Below, one piece after another: positions 18,096 through 27,153 of a stretch of DNA of 64,000 nucleotides. The position numbers were made by a program, and so were the translations under genes. The DNA comes from R-RK-3 sp031399085 (GTDB lineage Bacteria > Pseudomonadota > Alphaproteobacteria > Rhizobiales > Rhodomicrobiaceae). Location of the stretch: assembly GCA_031399085.1 (NCBI GenBank), contig JANNOQ010000027.1, positions 62,001 to 126,000 on the forward strand, written 5' to 3'. The notes under the pieces are model-generated. The model worked only from the letters and a program-made list of their open reading frames with translations, was not told where the DNA came from and made no database searches. How positions within the stretch are numbered: position 1 is the first letter of the stretch; each line of letters opens with the position of its first letter.

Positions 18096-18200
18096 CCCGG
18101 ACGGCGCGGAGCGCCGAGCCGGGGTCCAATCGCTTCGCGGCTCGGCAGGAGCCGGATGATGAGCCAATGGATCCCGGCTCGGCGCTCCGCGCCGTCCGGG
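18096..18200. repeat. Long extragenic palindrome between convergent cobD and cobQ
   Basis: Arms of 33 nt at 18096-18128 and 18168-18200 are reverse complements with one mismatch; the core is GGACGGCGCGGAGCGCCGAG. The 39-nt spacer holds smaller hairpins. It fills most of the gap between two convergent genes and could terminate both transcripts, or be a mobile REP/MITE-like repeat. It is unrelated in sequence to the palindrome at 5671-5749. Confidence 0.8.
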
Positions 18201-18215
18201 AAGACAAGTAAGGGG

Positions 18216-19709
18216 TTAGCGCGCGCCGGCAATCGTAAGAATGCGGTCGACATCGAGATGCGCCTCAAGATGCTCCGCGAGTTGATCCAGCGTTTCCTCA
18301 ATGACCGTGTTGTAGACGAGATGTCCGTCCGCGACCGCGCCGAGCCGGGCCAGAAAGGCGCGGCGGAAGTCATCGCTCTGAAATAGCCCATGGACGTAGC
18401 TGCCGCGAACCCGCCCATCCGGGTTGATCGCACCGTCCGGCGCTCCCTCAATCGACAGCCAAGGCCGCTGCGCGCCAGGGCCGGTCGTGCGCCCGAGATG
18501 GATTTCATAGCCGATGACTGCCAGCCCCGAGCCAATCTCCGTCCCGGACACCGGCAGGACTTTCTTATCGCCCGTCAGTACGGTTTCGACGTCGAGCAGG
18601 CCGAGGCCCGGATGCACGCCGGGCAAGCCTTCGATGCCATCGGGATCGGCGATGCTGCGGCCGAGCATTTGATAGCCGCCGCAGATGCCCGTCACGAAAC
18701 CCCCGGCGCGGACATGGGCGGCAATGTCGATGTCCCAGCCTTCCCGGCGAATGCCTGCCAGATCGTCGATGGTGGATTTCGAGCCGGGCAAAAAGATGAG
18801 ATCGGCGTCGCGCGGCAGCGGCTTGCCCGGCGCGGCGAAATGGATTGCGACGCCCGGCTCCAGCCTGAGCGGATCGAGGTCGTCGAAATTCGCGATGCGT
18901 GAGATGACGGGCACCACGATTTTGAAGCGCTTCTCCTCGGCCACGGTTTTGCCTGCGCCCGCCCTGCCTATGTCGACCGAGTCCTCGGCGGGCAACCGCG
19001 CGGCCGCCTCGAAATAGGGGACGACGCCGAGCCTGTCCCAACCCGTGCGCTCGCCGATCAGCCTTTCGCCCTCGGCAAACAAGGTCGCATCGCCGCGAAA
19101 TTTGTTGATGAGAAAGGCCTTGATCCGATGCCGCTCGGCCTCGCTCAGCAGTACATGCGTCCCCACGAGGCTGGCGATCACCCCGCCCCGGTCAATGTCG
19201 CCCGCCAGAATTACAGGCACATCGGCAGCCTCGGCAAAGCCCATATTGGCAATGTCCCCGACACGCAGATTGACCTCGGCCGGACTTCCCGCGCCCTCGA
19301 TGATGACGAGATCGGCCTCGCGCGACACGATCGCAAAGCTCTCCAGCACGTGCGGCAGCAGCTCGGCCTTGCGCTGGCCGAATTCGCGCGCCCGCATCCG
19401 GCCGAAGCGCCGTCCTTGCAGGATGATCTGGCTGCAGGAGTCCGCTTCGGGCTTTAGCAGCACCGGGTTCATATGGATGCTTGGCGGTACGCCCGCCGCC
19501 ATCGCCTGCAGCGCCTGCGCCCGTCCGATCTCGCCGCCATCCGGGGTCGCGGCCGCGTTGTTCGACATGTTCTGCGGCTTGAACGGTCGCACCGCCAGCC
19601 CGCGCCGCGCGAACGCCCGGCACAGCCCGGCGACGATCAGCGACTTGCCGACATTGGAGCCGGTGCCCTGCACCATGATGGCGGGAACGCGTGAGCCGCT
19701 TGGCAGCAT
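18216..19709 (-). CDS. cobQ: Cobyric acid synthase CobQ
   Basis: A 497-residue glutamine-dependent amidotransferase that amidates four side chains of adenosylcobyrinic acid a,c-diamide to give adenosylcobyric acid. The N-terminal ATPase has a P-loop-like IMVQGTGSNVGKSLIVAGL (about residues 11-29). LVIIEGAGSPAEVNLR and the C-terminal class I glutaminase with GFVTGICGGYQMLG (nucleophilic cysteine) and YEIHLG are present. The end GSYVHGLFQSDDFRRAF is normal. It is the last gene of the riboswitch-headed operon, 7 nt after cobO. Confidence 0.97.
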   Translation of the reverse strand: MLPSGSRVPAIMVQGTGSNVGKSLIVAGLCRAFARRGLAVRPFKPQNMSNNAAATPDGGEIGRAQALQAMAAGVPPSIHMNPVLLKPEADSCSQIILQGRRFGRMRAREFGQRKAELLPHVLESFAIVSREADLVIIEGAGSPAEVNLRVGDIANMGFAEAADVPVILAGDIDRGGVIASLVGTHVLLSEAERHRIKAFLINKFRGDATLFAEGERLIGERTGWDRLGVVPYFEAAARLPAEDSVDIGRAGAGKTVAEEKRFKIVVPVISRIANFDDLDPLRLEPGVAIHFAAPGKPLPRDADLIFLPGSKSTIDDLAGIRREGWDIDIAAHVRAGGFVTGICGGYQMLGRSIADPDGIEGLPGVHPGLGLLDVETVLTGDKKVLPVSGTEIGSGLAVIGYEIHLGRTTGPGAQRPWLSIEGAPDGAINPDGRVRGSYVHGLFQSDDFRRAFLARLGAVADGHLVYNTVIEETLDQLAEHLEAHLDVDRILTIAGAR

Positions 19710-19716
19710 CGCGCCG

Positions 19717-20352
19717 CTAAAACTCGATGCCCGCCTGCGCCTTCACGCCGGAGCGGAAGGGATGTTTGAGCAGCGTCATTTCTGTCGCCAGGTCCGCCGC
19801 CTCGATCAGCGCATCGGGCGCATTCCGGCCGGTGATGATGACGTGAGTGTCGGCGGGCTTTTCGTTCGCCAGAAAGCCGAGCACCTCCTCAAGCGGGAGG
19901 TAATCGTAACGCAGCGTGATGTTCAGCTCGTCGAGCAGCACGAGGCGGATGGCGGGATCGCGGATCAGCGCCTTGGCCTTCTGCCACGCCGCCCGCGCAT
20001 TGGCGACATCGCGTTCGCGGTCCTGCGTCTCCCAGGTGAAACCTTCCCCCATCGTGTGAAACTGGCAAATGTCGCCGAAGCGCTCGGTTATGAGCGTGCG
20101 CTCGCCGGTCTCCCAGCCGCCTTTGATGAACTGCACGACCGCGCAGGGCATCCCATGCGCGATGGCGCGGAAGACCATGCCGAATGCCGCCGTCGATTTG
20201 CCCTTGCCCTTGCCGGTATGGACGATGAGCAGCCCGCGCTCCTCGGTCTTGGCCGCCATGATCTTGTCGCGGGAGGCCTTCTTCTTGGCCATCTTCTCGG
20301 CGTGACGAAGGTTAAGGTCCTCCGCGCCTTCCAGACCGGACTCATCGCTCAT
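19717..20352 (-). CDS. cobO: Cob(I)yrinic acid a,c-diamide adenosyltransferase CobO
   Basis: A 211-residue CobA/CobO/BtuR-type corrinoid adenosyltransferase that adds the upper adenosyl ligand using ATP. LLIVHTGKGKGKSTAAFG (about residues 41-58) is its P-loop; VQFIKGGWETGE, LVLLDELNITLRYDYL and HVIITGRNAP are typical. The ATG at 20352 (MSDESGLEGAEDLNLRHAEK) overlaps the end of cobN by 11 nt; the frame is open upstream but the extra residues are not family-like. Confidence 0.95.
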   Translation of the reverse strand: MSDESGLEGAEDLNLRHAEKMAKKKASRDKIMAAKTEERGLLIVHTGKGKGKSTAAFGMVFRAIAHGMPCAVVQFIKGGWETGERTLITERFGDICQFHTMGEGFTWETQDRERDVANARAAWQKAKALIRDPAIRLVLLDELNITLRYDYLPLEEVLGFLANEKPADTHVIITGRNAPDALIEAADLATEMTLLKHPFRSGVKAQAGIEF

Positions 20353-23300
20353 TGAAAACCTCCCTTTGCCGCGCCGCCGCCAGACCGTCGAGCGTCGCGC
20401 GAGCGCTGTTGCTTTTCGGCGACCACAGGCCCCGATCGATGGCCTCGTTGAAACGCGACGCGATGTCGGACAGGGCCGCATCATTATTTCCTAACAGGAA
20501 AGCACGGACCGCATCATCGGCGATATACGCCTCGTAAAGCGCCTCGAAATGGTGATCGCCGACGGCATCCGTCGTCGCGGCGAAGGCGAACAGATAATCG
20601 ACCGTGGCGGCGATCTCGAATGCGCCCTTATAGCCGTGGCGCATCACCCCCGCGATCCATTTCGGATTGGCGGCGCGGGCGCGGACGACGCGGCCGATTT
20701 CCTCCGCCAAAGGACGCACGACCGGGCGCTCGGGCCGGGAATGGTCGTTGTGGTAGACGCGCACGGCATGGCCTTTCAGCGCCTTGACCGAGGCGGCGAG
20801 ACCGCCTTCGAATTGATAGTAATCGTCGCTGTCGAGGATGTCGTGTTCGCGATTGTCCTGATTGTGGAGGATGGCGTCGAGCCCGGCGAGGCGGCGTTCG
20901 AGCGCGCCGCGTTCCGCCCGGCCCTCGAGACCGGCGCCATAGGCATATTGCCCCCATTGCAAGTAGCTTTCCGCGAAATCGGTTGCGCTACCCCAAAGCC
21001 CCTCATCGATCAGCGTTTGCAGTCCCGCGCCATACGCGCCGGGTTTAGAGCCGAAAACGCGGGCGCTGGCGATGCGCTGCGCGGCTTGCGGCGTTGCGCC
21101 CTCGGCGATGAGTTGGGCGGCTTCCCGCTTCGCCAGGGCCGCGAGCGGGTTTTCATCCGCCGGTTCGTCAAGCCCGGCGACGGCGCGGACGGCGCTGTCC
21201 AAGAGGTCGATCTGAGCGGGGAAGGCGTCTCGGAAGAAGCCGGAGACGCGGAAGGTCACATCGACGCGCGGGCGGTCGAGCCTGACGAGCGGGATGATCT
21301 CGAAGCCGGTGACGCGGCGCGAGGCTGGCTCCCAGCAGGGGCGGACCCCCAGCAGCGCCAGCGCCTGGGCGACATCGTCGCCGCCGGTGCGCATGTTGGC
21401 CGTTCCCCAGGCGCTGATGGCGAGCGCGCGCGGCCAGTCGCCATGATCCTGAAGATAGCGCGCGATGACCAGCTCGGCGGATTTGCGGCCCAGCTCCCAG
21501 GCGGCGGGCGTCGGCACGGTGCGGCTGTCGAGCGAGTAGAAATTGCGGCCTGTCGGCAGGACATCCGGGCGGCCTCGGGTCGGCGCGCCGGACGGGCCGG
21601 GCGCAACGAAACGGCCGTCGAGCGCGGTAAGGAGGCCGGCGATTTCGGCCGCGCCGGATGCATCGACCTTCGGCGCTAAATTCGCCTCGATGTCATCGAG
21701 CACCGCGCGGCCGCGCGCCCAATGTTTTGGCGGCGCCGCTTCGCCCGCAACCAGACGCTGCGCCAGAATTTCCAGCCGCTCGACCGTATCGCCAGCGGTG
21801 CGCCACGCCTCGCCGCTTAGCGCGGCAAGCGCTCGCGGCCGTTTGCCCGCCCAGCTTTCGCCAAGCGTGCAGGCGAGCGGGTCGAAGCCGTCAAGCCCGA
21901 GATCGGCGGCGAGCGCGGAAATCAGCGAAGCATTGCCTCCAGCGCCGTCGCCGCGCGGCACGCGGGCCAGCGCAACCAGCAAATCGGTGCGCAGCGTGCC
22001 ATCCGGCGAGCGCCCGAAAATATGCAGGCCGTCCCTAATTTGCATCTCCTTCAACCCGCACAGATGATTGTCGAGCGCGGCGAGCGCATAGTCCTGCGGG
22101 GCAGTCAGGTCAATGCCGCAATCCTTGTCGAGGCCTAGCCGTGCGGATGTGGCGAGAATCTCGCCAGCCAAATGCCGCCGCCGCGCCTCATCGAGGCTCG
22201 CGGCCTCATAATATTCATCGACGAGCGCTTCCAGTTCCTTCAGCGGCCCATAGGTTTCGGCGCGCGTCAGCGGCGGCGTCAGATGGTCGATGATGACGGC
22301 GGACGTGCGCCGCTTTGCCTGGCTGCCTTCGCCGGGATCGTTGACGATGAACGGATAAATATTCGGCATGGGGCCGAGCGCGGCCTCGGGGAAACAGTCT
22401 GCCGACAGCGCCAGCGCCTTGCCCGGCAGCCATTCCAGATTGCCATGCTTGCCGAGATGAATGACGGCGTGAACGCCCATTGCCTCGCGCAGCCAGATAT
22501 AGAAGGCGAAATAGCTATGCGGCGGGACGAGAGTGGGGTCGTGATAGGTGCCCTTCGGGTCGATATTGTAGCCGCGCGCGGGCTGGACGCCGATAGCGAC
22601 GTTGCCATAGCGGAGGGCGGGGATGGCGAGCGCGCCGTCGGCGAAGAATGGGTCTTGCTCGGGCGGTCCCCAGCGCTCCGTCACCTGCTCGCGAACGCGC
22701 TCCGGCAGCGCGCCGAAGCCGGCGAGATAGCCGCTTAGCTCCAGCCGCTCCGTCACCTGGCGGCCCTGCAATCCCGCATTCGTCGGCCCTTCCCGCAGCG
22801 CGGCGATCAAGGCGTTGCCATCCGCCGGAACCTGACCAACTGAATACCCTGCGCCCTCAAGCGCCGAGAGAATGTCCACCGCGCTTTGCGGCGTATCGAG
22901 GCCGACGCCATTGGCGAGGCGCGAATCGCGGTTCGGATAGTTGGCGAGGATCAGCGCCAGCTTGCGCTCGGGCGGCGGCGTCCTGTGCAGCTTCACCCAG
23001 GCGGCGGCGAGGCGGGTGACAAAGTCGATACGGTCCGGCTTGGGCTCCGCGCGCGTTACATAATGCTGGGTCGCGGCGTCGATACCGCACTCCGATTTGA
23101 AGGAAACCGCACGCGTCAGCACGCGTCCGTCCACTTCCGGTAGCGCGACATGCATGGCGATGTAATGCGGGGAGAGACCGCGTGACTTGCCCGCCCAGCT
23201 TTCCTCGCTCTCGCCGGAAAAGACGAGCTGCAGCACCATTGCGTCCAGCCCAGCAAAGGGGGATGCCGCTTCAAACCCGGCGACATTCGCGGCAAAGGCC

Positions 23301-24103
23301 GTGCTGTTCAGCACGATGTCCGGCTGCGCCTGCGCGAAAAGCGCCCGCAGGGTTCGGATGCAGATGTCTTCGCGCAGGCTGGTGACGAAGGCTGGCAGCG
23401 GGTTGAGGCCCTTGGCCGACAGGCTTGCGATCAGCGCATCGACCGCCGCCAAATCGCCGGATTGCATCAGCGCTCGGTAAAAGATCAACGCGGCGATCGG
23501 CCGGTCGTTTCGCCAATGTTTGCGAATATCGGTCAGTCCGGCATGGGGAGCGCCGGGCCAATACAGCCCCGCTTTCATGAGAGGGTGAGCCGGTGGGGGA
23601 AGCGCGCGGCCTTGCAGCATCGCGGCCAACGCCAGAAGGAAGGCGGCGGCATTCTCAGCGCCGCCTTCGCGAAGATAGGCCCAAACCCGCTGGCGCCGCG
23701 CATCGTCGATTGTCGAGAGGCCATCGAGCAGCAGATCGGGCTTATCGTCGCCGGGCAGCACGATCAGCGCGAACGCGCCCTGGCGCGCCATCTCCGTCAG
23801 CCGCTCGACGCCATAGGGCCAGTAGCTCTTGCCGCCGAGCAATCGCAACACGACCATCCGCGCGCCGCGCAAGGTCTTCTCGGCGTATAGATCGACCGAG
23901 AAATTGTGCTTGAGGTGCATGAGGTTCGCGAGCCGGAGCGATGGCTGCGGCGAGACGGCCGCGAGCGCGCCATTCGCCTGGGCGAGCAGCGCCAGCTCGG
24001 TATCGGCCGCCGACAGCACGACGATATCGCCAGGCGTTTGGCCGAGGTCGCGCGGCTCGGCGCCGTCGTCGATCGTCCCCGATTGTGTGACGAGCAAATG
24101 CAC
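20342..24103 (-). CDS. cobN: Aerobic cobaltochelatase subunit CobN
   Basis: A 1253-residue large subunit of the ATP-dependent cobaltochelatase that inserts Co2+ into hydrogenobyrinic acid a,c-diamide. Length and motifs match CobN/BchH: HLGKHGNLEWLPGKALALSA, NDPGEGSQAKRR, LPTGRNFYSLD and HGYKGAFEIAATVDYLFAF. It uses a GTG start in the sequence TAGTG, sharing one base with the stop of the upstream gene. The partner AAA+ and MIDAS subunits CobS and CobT of this chelatase are not in the window. (The cobT and cobS genes annotated here are the unrelated phosphoribosyltransferase and cobalamin synthase.). Confidence 0.96.
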   Translation of the reverse strand: MHLLVTQSGTIDDGAEPRDLGQTPGDIVVLSAADTELALLAQANGALAAVSPQPSLRLANLMHLKHNFSVDLYAEKTLRGARMVVLRLLGGKSYWPYGVERLTEMARQGAFALIVLPGDDKPDLLLDGLSTIDDARRQRVWAYLREGGAENAAAFLLALAAMLQGRALPPPAHPLMKAGLYWPGAPHAGLTDIRKHWRNDRPIAALIFYRALMQSGDLAAVDALIASLSAKGLNPLPAFVTSLREDICIRTLRALFAQAQPDIVLNSTAFAANVAGFEAASPFAGLDAMVLQLVFSGESEESWAGKSRGLSPHYIAMHVALPEVDGRVLTRAVSFKSECGIDAATQHYVTRAEPKPDRIDFVTRLAAAWVKLHRTPPPERKLALILANYPNRDSRLANGVGLDTPQSAVDILSALEGAGYSVGQVPADGNALIAALREGPTNAGLQGRQVTERLELSGYLAGFGALPERVREQVTERWGPPEQDPFFADGALAIPALRYGNVAIGVQPARGYNIDPKGTYHDPTLVPPHSYFAFYIWLREAMGVHAVIHLGKHGNLEWLPGKALALSADCFPEAALGPMPNIYPFIVNDPGEGSQAKRRTSAVIIDHLTPPLTRAETYGPLKELEALVDEYYEAASLDEARRRHLAGEILATSARLGLDKDCGIDLTAPQDYALAALDNHLCGLKEMQIRDGLHIFGRSPDGTLRTDLLVALARVPRGDGAGGNASLISALAADLGLDGFDPLACTLGESWAGKRPRALAALSGEAWRTAGDTVERLEILAQRLVAGEAAPPKHWARGRAVLDDIEANLAPKVDASGAAEIAGLLTALDGRFVAPGPSGAPTRGRPDVLPTGRNFYSLDSRTVPTPAAWELGRKSAELVIARYLQDHGDWPRALAISAWGTANMRTGGDDVAQALALLGVRPCWEPASRRVTGFEIIPLVRLDRPRVDVTFRVSGFFRDAFPAQIDLLDSAVRAVAGLDEPADENPLAALAKREAAQLIAEGATPQAAQRIASARVFGSKPGAYGAGLQTLIDEGLWGSATDFAESYLQWGQYAYGAGLEGRAERGALERRLAGLDAILHNQDNREHDILDSDDYYQFEGGLAASVKALKGHAVRVYHNDHSRPERPVVRPLAEEIGRVVRARAANPKWIAGVMRHGYKGAFEIAATVDYLFAFAATTDAVGDHHFEALYEAYIADDAVRAFLLGNNDAALSDIASRFNEAIDRGLWSPKSNSARATLDGLAAARQREVFNER

Positions 24104-25050
24104 TAGATGCGCCCGTCGCGCAAGGCTTCGGCGGGCTGGCGGATATGCGGATAAAACAACGCGCAGGGCGCGAAAACGCCGTCCAGCGTCCAGTGCGGGG
24201 GTAATTCGCGCTGTGGTTCGAGGCCCTCATCCAGATCGGCGCGGGGGCACTCCTGATTGTCTGCCATCGCGGCGGCGAAAACTTCGACGCGGCCAAGGCC
24301 CGTCTCCACCACAACGTGCGGTGACGCTTTGGCTATCTGGCCCCTCGCATGGGGGAGTGCCTGCCGCCATTGCATCCCTGCGGCACTGTCCAACGCGGCG
24401 ATGAGCCCTGCATCGCCGGTTCGCAGGCAATAGCGCGCGGCCAGCTCGGGGGCGACTCCGAGATCGTAGAGCCGGGCGCCGCGATGCGCCTCGCCGATAG
24501 CGGCCTCGTCAAGCCCGGCATCTTGCACCGTGCCGCCTTTCCGCAGATCGACCCGGCCGCGCGGGATGACAAGCCCGATCGCCTCCGGCCCGCGCGGGTC
24601 GGCAGCGTTGCCGAAAGCGAAGGCAATCGTCTTTTCGTTCTTGATGAGCCGCAGCGCGCCGCGCGAGGTGATCGCTTCCACCCTATCCGATGCGCAGACG
24701 ATGTCCACGTCCTCCTCCGGCCCGATCTCGAAAATCGCCATCGCGCCCTCGATGCCGAGCGACCAGCGTCCCGAGCGTGTCCGAAGCGTCCGCTCGATCA
24801 TCCCGCCGATGTCGCCGGACGACCAGGGCAACCGGCTGACGGTCAGCCCCAGCCTTGCGCGACGCGGCGGCAGCGCCTCCCAAACGGCGCGCTTACAGAA
24901 CGGCGTCGCGTCGCGCCACGCGCCAATCTCCTCGGGGTTGCGCGCGCAGCCGAGGCAAAGGCCGGAGCTTTCATCGATCTTGCAGACGCCGATGCACGGC
25001 GTCGGCACCGGCGTCGTTTCAACCGCATCAGCTCGCGGGCCGTCACTCAC
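24103..25050 (-). CDS. DUF1289 protein with long C-terminal domain, B12 operon member
   Basis: A 315-residue protein of unknown function. Residues 18-45 form a DUF1289 motif: PCIGVCKIDESSGLCLGCAR followed by NPEEIGAW, with four cysteines that could bind a metal or Fe-S cluster. Stand-alone DUF1289 proteins are only about 60-90 residues; here about 230 further residues follow with no domain I recognise. It is translationally coupled on both sides: its ATG overlaps the cobW stop (ATGA) and its stop overlaps the cobN start. The setting between CobW and CobN suggests a part in cobalt delivery or chelation, which is inference only. Confidence 0.75.
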   Translation of the reverse strand: MSDGPRADAVETTPVPTPCIGVCKIDESSGLCLGCARNPEEIGAWRDATPFCKRAVWEALPPRRARLGLTVSRLPWSSGDIGGMIERTLRTRSGRWSLGIEGAMAIFEIGPEEDVDIVCASDRVEAITSRGALRLIKNEKTIAFAFGNAADPRGPEAIGLVIPRGRVDLRKGGTVQDAGLDEAAIGEAHRGARLYDLGVAPELAARYCLRTGDAGLIAALDSAAGMQWRQALPHARGQIAKASPHVVVETGLGRVEVFAAAMADNQECPRADLDEGLEPQRELPPHWTLDGVFAPCALFYPHIRQPAEALRDGRI

Positions 25051-26090
25051 GAAACGACGCCTCCAAGCTTTGCGGCGATCGCTTCGCGGTCCATCCCCTT
25101 CATGCCGATAATGACCAGATGGCCGCCGCCCCGCTCGTCCTCGCGCAAAGGCCGGTCGAAATAGCTATCGACGCGCGGGCCGACACCCTGGACCGCTAGG
25201 CGCATCGGCTTGTTCTCGACTGCGAGAAAGCCCTTCGCGCGAAGGATCGGCATTTCGCTCGCAGCTTCGATCAGCGCTTTCGAAAAGGCGCGCGGATCGG
25301 CGATCGGGCTAATGCTCACGACAAAACTGTCGAAATCGTCGTGATCGTGGTCCTCACCGCCTTCCATCTCGTGATGCGAGCGCCGGTTCGCCGCGTCGTC
25401 CTCCGCTTTCGCGCCCAGGCCGATCAGGACGTCCGGCGAGAGCTGGCCTCGAACCGAGCGCACGATCTGCGCCGCCGGCCGCTTCTCTTGACGCACAATC
25501 TCTGCCACGAGGGCAAGTCCAGCCTCGTCCACGAGGTCGGTCTTGTTGAGGATGATGAGATCGGCGCAGCCGAGCTGATCTTCGAACAACTCGTGCAGCG
25601 GACTATCATGATCGAGATTGGCGTCCGCCTCGCGCTGCGCGGCGATGGCGGCTTCGTCCGACGCAAAACGCCCATCCGCGACCGCGCGCGCGTCGATCAC
25701 GGTGACGACGCCATCCACGGTGACGTTGTCGCGCACTTCCGGCCAGTTGAAGGCGCGCACCAGGGGTTGCGGCAGGGCCAGCCCCGAGGTCTCGATGACG
25801 ATATGATCGGGGGCGGGGTCGCGCGCGATCAGCATCCGCATGGTCGGGATGAAATCATCCGCCACGGTGCAGCAAATGCACCCATTCGCCAGCTCGACGA
25901 TGTCCTCGGGCTTGCAGGTCTCATCGCCGCAATCGGCGAGCAGGCTGCGATCCACGCCGGCGTCGCCGAACTCGTTGATAATCAATGCGATGCGGCGGCC
26001 ATCCGCGTTTGCAAGCAGATGGCGGATGAGGGTGGTTTTACCGGCTCCCAGGAAGCCGGTTATGATCGTGGCGGGGATGCGTGTTTTCAC
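25047..26090 (-). CDS. cobW: CobW-family metal-chaperone GTPase
   Basis: A 347-residue G3E-family GTPase thought to deliver Co2+ for cobalamin synthesis. The P-loop GFLGAGKTTLIRHLL (about residues 12-26), the metal-binding CxCC motif in ELANGCICCTV, LNKTDL for guanine recognition and a histidine/acid-rich linker (HHEMEGGEDHDHDDFD) are all visible. The C-terminal CobW_C domain contains LRAKGFLAVENKP. It overlaps the hupE stop by ATGA. It lies between a cobalt-type permease and cobN, as expected for a cobalt chaperone. Confidence 0.94.
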   Translation of the reverse strand: MKTRIPATIITGFLGAGKTTLIRHLLANADGRRIALIINEFGDAGVDRSLLADCGDETCKPEDIVELANGCICCTVADDFIPTMRMLIARDPAPDHIVIETSGLALPQPLVRAFNWPEVRDNVTVDGVVTVIDARAVADGRFASDEAAIAAQREADANLDHDSPLHELFEDQLGCADLIILNKTDLVDEAGLALVAEIVRQEKRPAAQIVRSVRGQLSPDVLIGLGAKAEDDAANRRSHHEMEGGEDHDHDDFDSFVVSISPIADPRAFSKALIEAASEMPILRAKGFLAVENKPMRLAVQGVGPRVDSYFDRPLREDERGGGHLVIIGMKGMDREAIAAKLGGVVS

Positions 26091-26764
26091 GAGCGGGGCG
26101 CCTCAGTCGGAGCCGGCGCGGGGATCACGATGCTCTCAACATTCTGCACCAGAAATGTGAGACCGATCCCGGCGATCACTGCACCTGCAAGCCGGGCTGG
26201 CATTGCGCTCGCTACCCTTTCGGACAGCAGCGCGCCCATGACGAGCATTGCGGCGCAGGCGACCGCGAATTGGATCGCGGCGAAGCCGATGAGATAGGCG
26301 GTCAGCGGCGTTTGCTCGGCGCCGAAAATGCTCTCGCCATAGGCGTAGCCGTGAAACAGTCCGGCTGCGGCGAAGACCAGCGTGGCAACGGGCATGGACA
26401 AACCCCGGCCGGACATGATGGCCGCGCCGACAATCAGCACCGAGGCGGAGACGACGATTTCGGCCGCTGGAAGCGTCACGCCCTGGAGATGTAGCGCGCA
26501 TCCGGCAATGGTCGCAAGGACGAAAGCCGCGATCGGCGCCAAGCCTCGGGTCAAGAATGCCGACGCAACGCCCACGCCGACGATGAACGCGAGATGATCG
26601 AACCCGATGACGGGGTGGGCAAAGCCGGAGATCAGACCCTGCATTAGGGTCGAAGGCGTTTCGCCGCCTAGCGGGTGATGGGCAAACGCCCGGTCAGCGG
26701 CGGCAATACAGGCAAAAGCGGCGGCGGCCCAAAACCCGCCACGGCGTAGCGTGGAAAACGACAT
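26087..26764 (-). CDS. HupE/UreJ-family (probable cobalt) permease
   Basis: A 225-residue membrane protein of the HupE/UreJ family, which moves Ni2+ or Co2+. After a signal-like first helix ending ADRAFA comes HHPLGG, then GFAHPVIGFDHLAFIVGVG and GLFHGYAYGESIFG, the histidine-rich helices diagnostic of the family. About six more hydrophobic segments follow. The ATG at 26764 has GGAGG upstream. Being first behind a cobalamin riboswitch and coupled to cobW, it is most likely a B12-repressed cobalt importer rather than a nickel transporter. Confidence 0.9.
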   Translation of the reverse strand: MSFSTLRRGGFWAAAAFACIAAADRAFAHHPLGGETPSTLMQGLISGFAHPVIGFDHLAFIVGVGVASAFLTRGLAPIAAFVLATIAGCALHLQGVTLPAAEIVVSASVLIVGAAIMSGRGLSMPVATLVFAAAGLFHGYAYGESIFGAEQTPLTAYLIGFAAIQFAVACAAMLVMGALLSERVASAMPARLAGAVIAGIGLTFLVQNVESIVIPAPAPTEAPRS

Positions 26765-26773
26765 AATTGCGAC

Positions 26774-26788
26774 CCTCCAAAAAGGAGG
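26774..26788 (-). promoter_or_regulatory. Hairpin masking the hupE ribosome-binding site
   Basis: On the minus strand the sequence reads CCTCC-TTTTT-GGAGG just before the hupE start at 26764, so the Shine-Dalgarno GGAGG can pair with CCTCC in a 5-bp stem. It lies between the cobalamin aptamer and hupE and is a good candidate for the expression platform (translation block when B12 is bound). Confidence 0.55.
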
Positions 26789-26864
26789 CGCCCATTGGCG
26801 ACGAACGCAAGCCATCGCTGGTTGCGAAAGCGCGCTGCGGAGCACCCCGTCCGAACACGTTGTC

Positions 26865-27035
26865 TACAGTCCGGCAGGTCTCCTGGCTTGCAGGTCAGTG
26901 CTCCCATCCGCCTTCCCAACCTTTCGGCCAGTGGCTTGTCGGAATGGGCGCTCGCTGCGCACAGTCGCGGGGGCGGCCGCGGCTTCGGACCCCAATATGT
27001 GGGTTGGTCCTGACCCGCGTTCCCTTTTCATGCCC
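26865..27035 (-). ncRNA. Cobalamin riboswitch (AdoCbl class)
   Basis: On the minus strand, in order: AAAGGGAACGCGGGTCAGG, CCCCCGCGACTGT, AAGCCACTGGCCGAAAGG, GGGAAGGCGGATGGGAGC, and the B12 box CAAGCCAGGAGACCTGCC (26872-26891). These are the conserved elements of the cobalamin riboswitch family (Rfam RF00174) in the correct order and spacing. The boundaries are approximate. It precedes hupE by about 100 nt and so controls the hupE-cobW-DUF1289-cobN-cobO-cobQ operon, expected to be off when adenosylcobalamin is plentiful. Confidence 0.95.
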
Positions 27036-27153
27036 AGCGCTTGGCGCTTGGTGGGCAACCGGTTCTCAATTTGTAGGAGCGACGTTTTGATCTGTCAATC
27101 GCGCAGCAACACGCTATTCTCCGGCCATTGTTGAGATTGTAGGCCGGGGCCAA

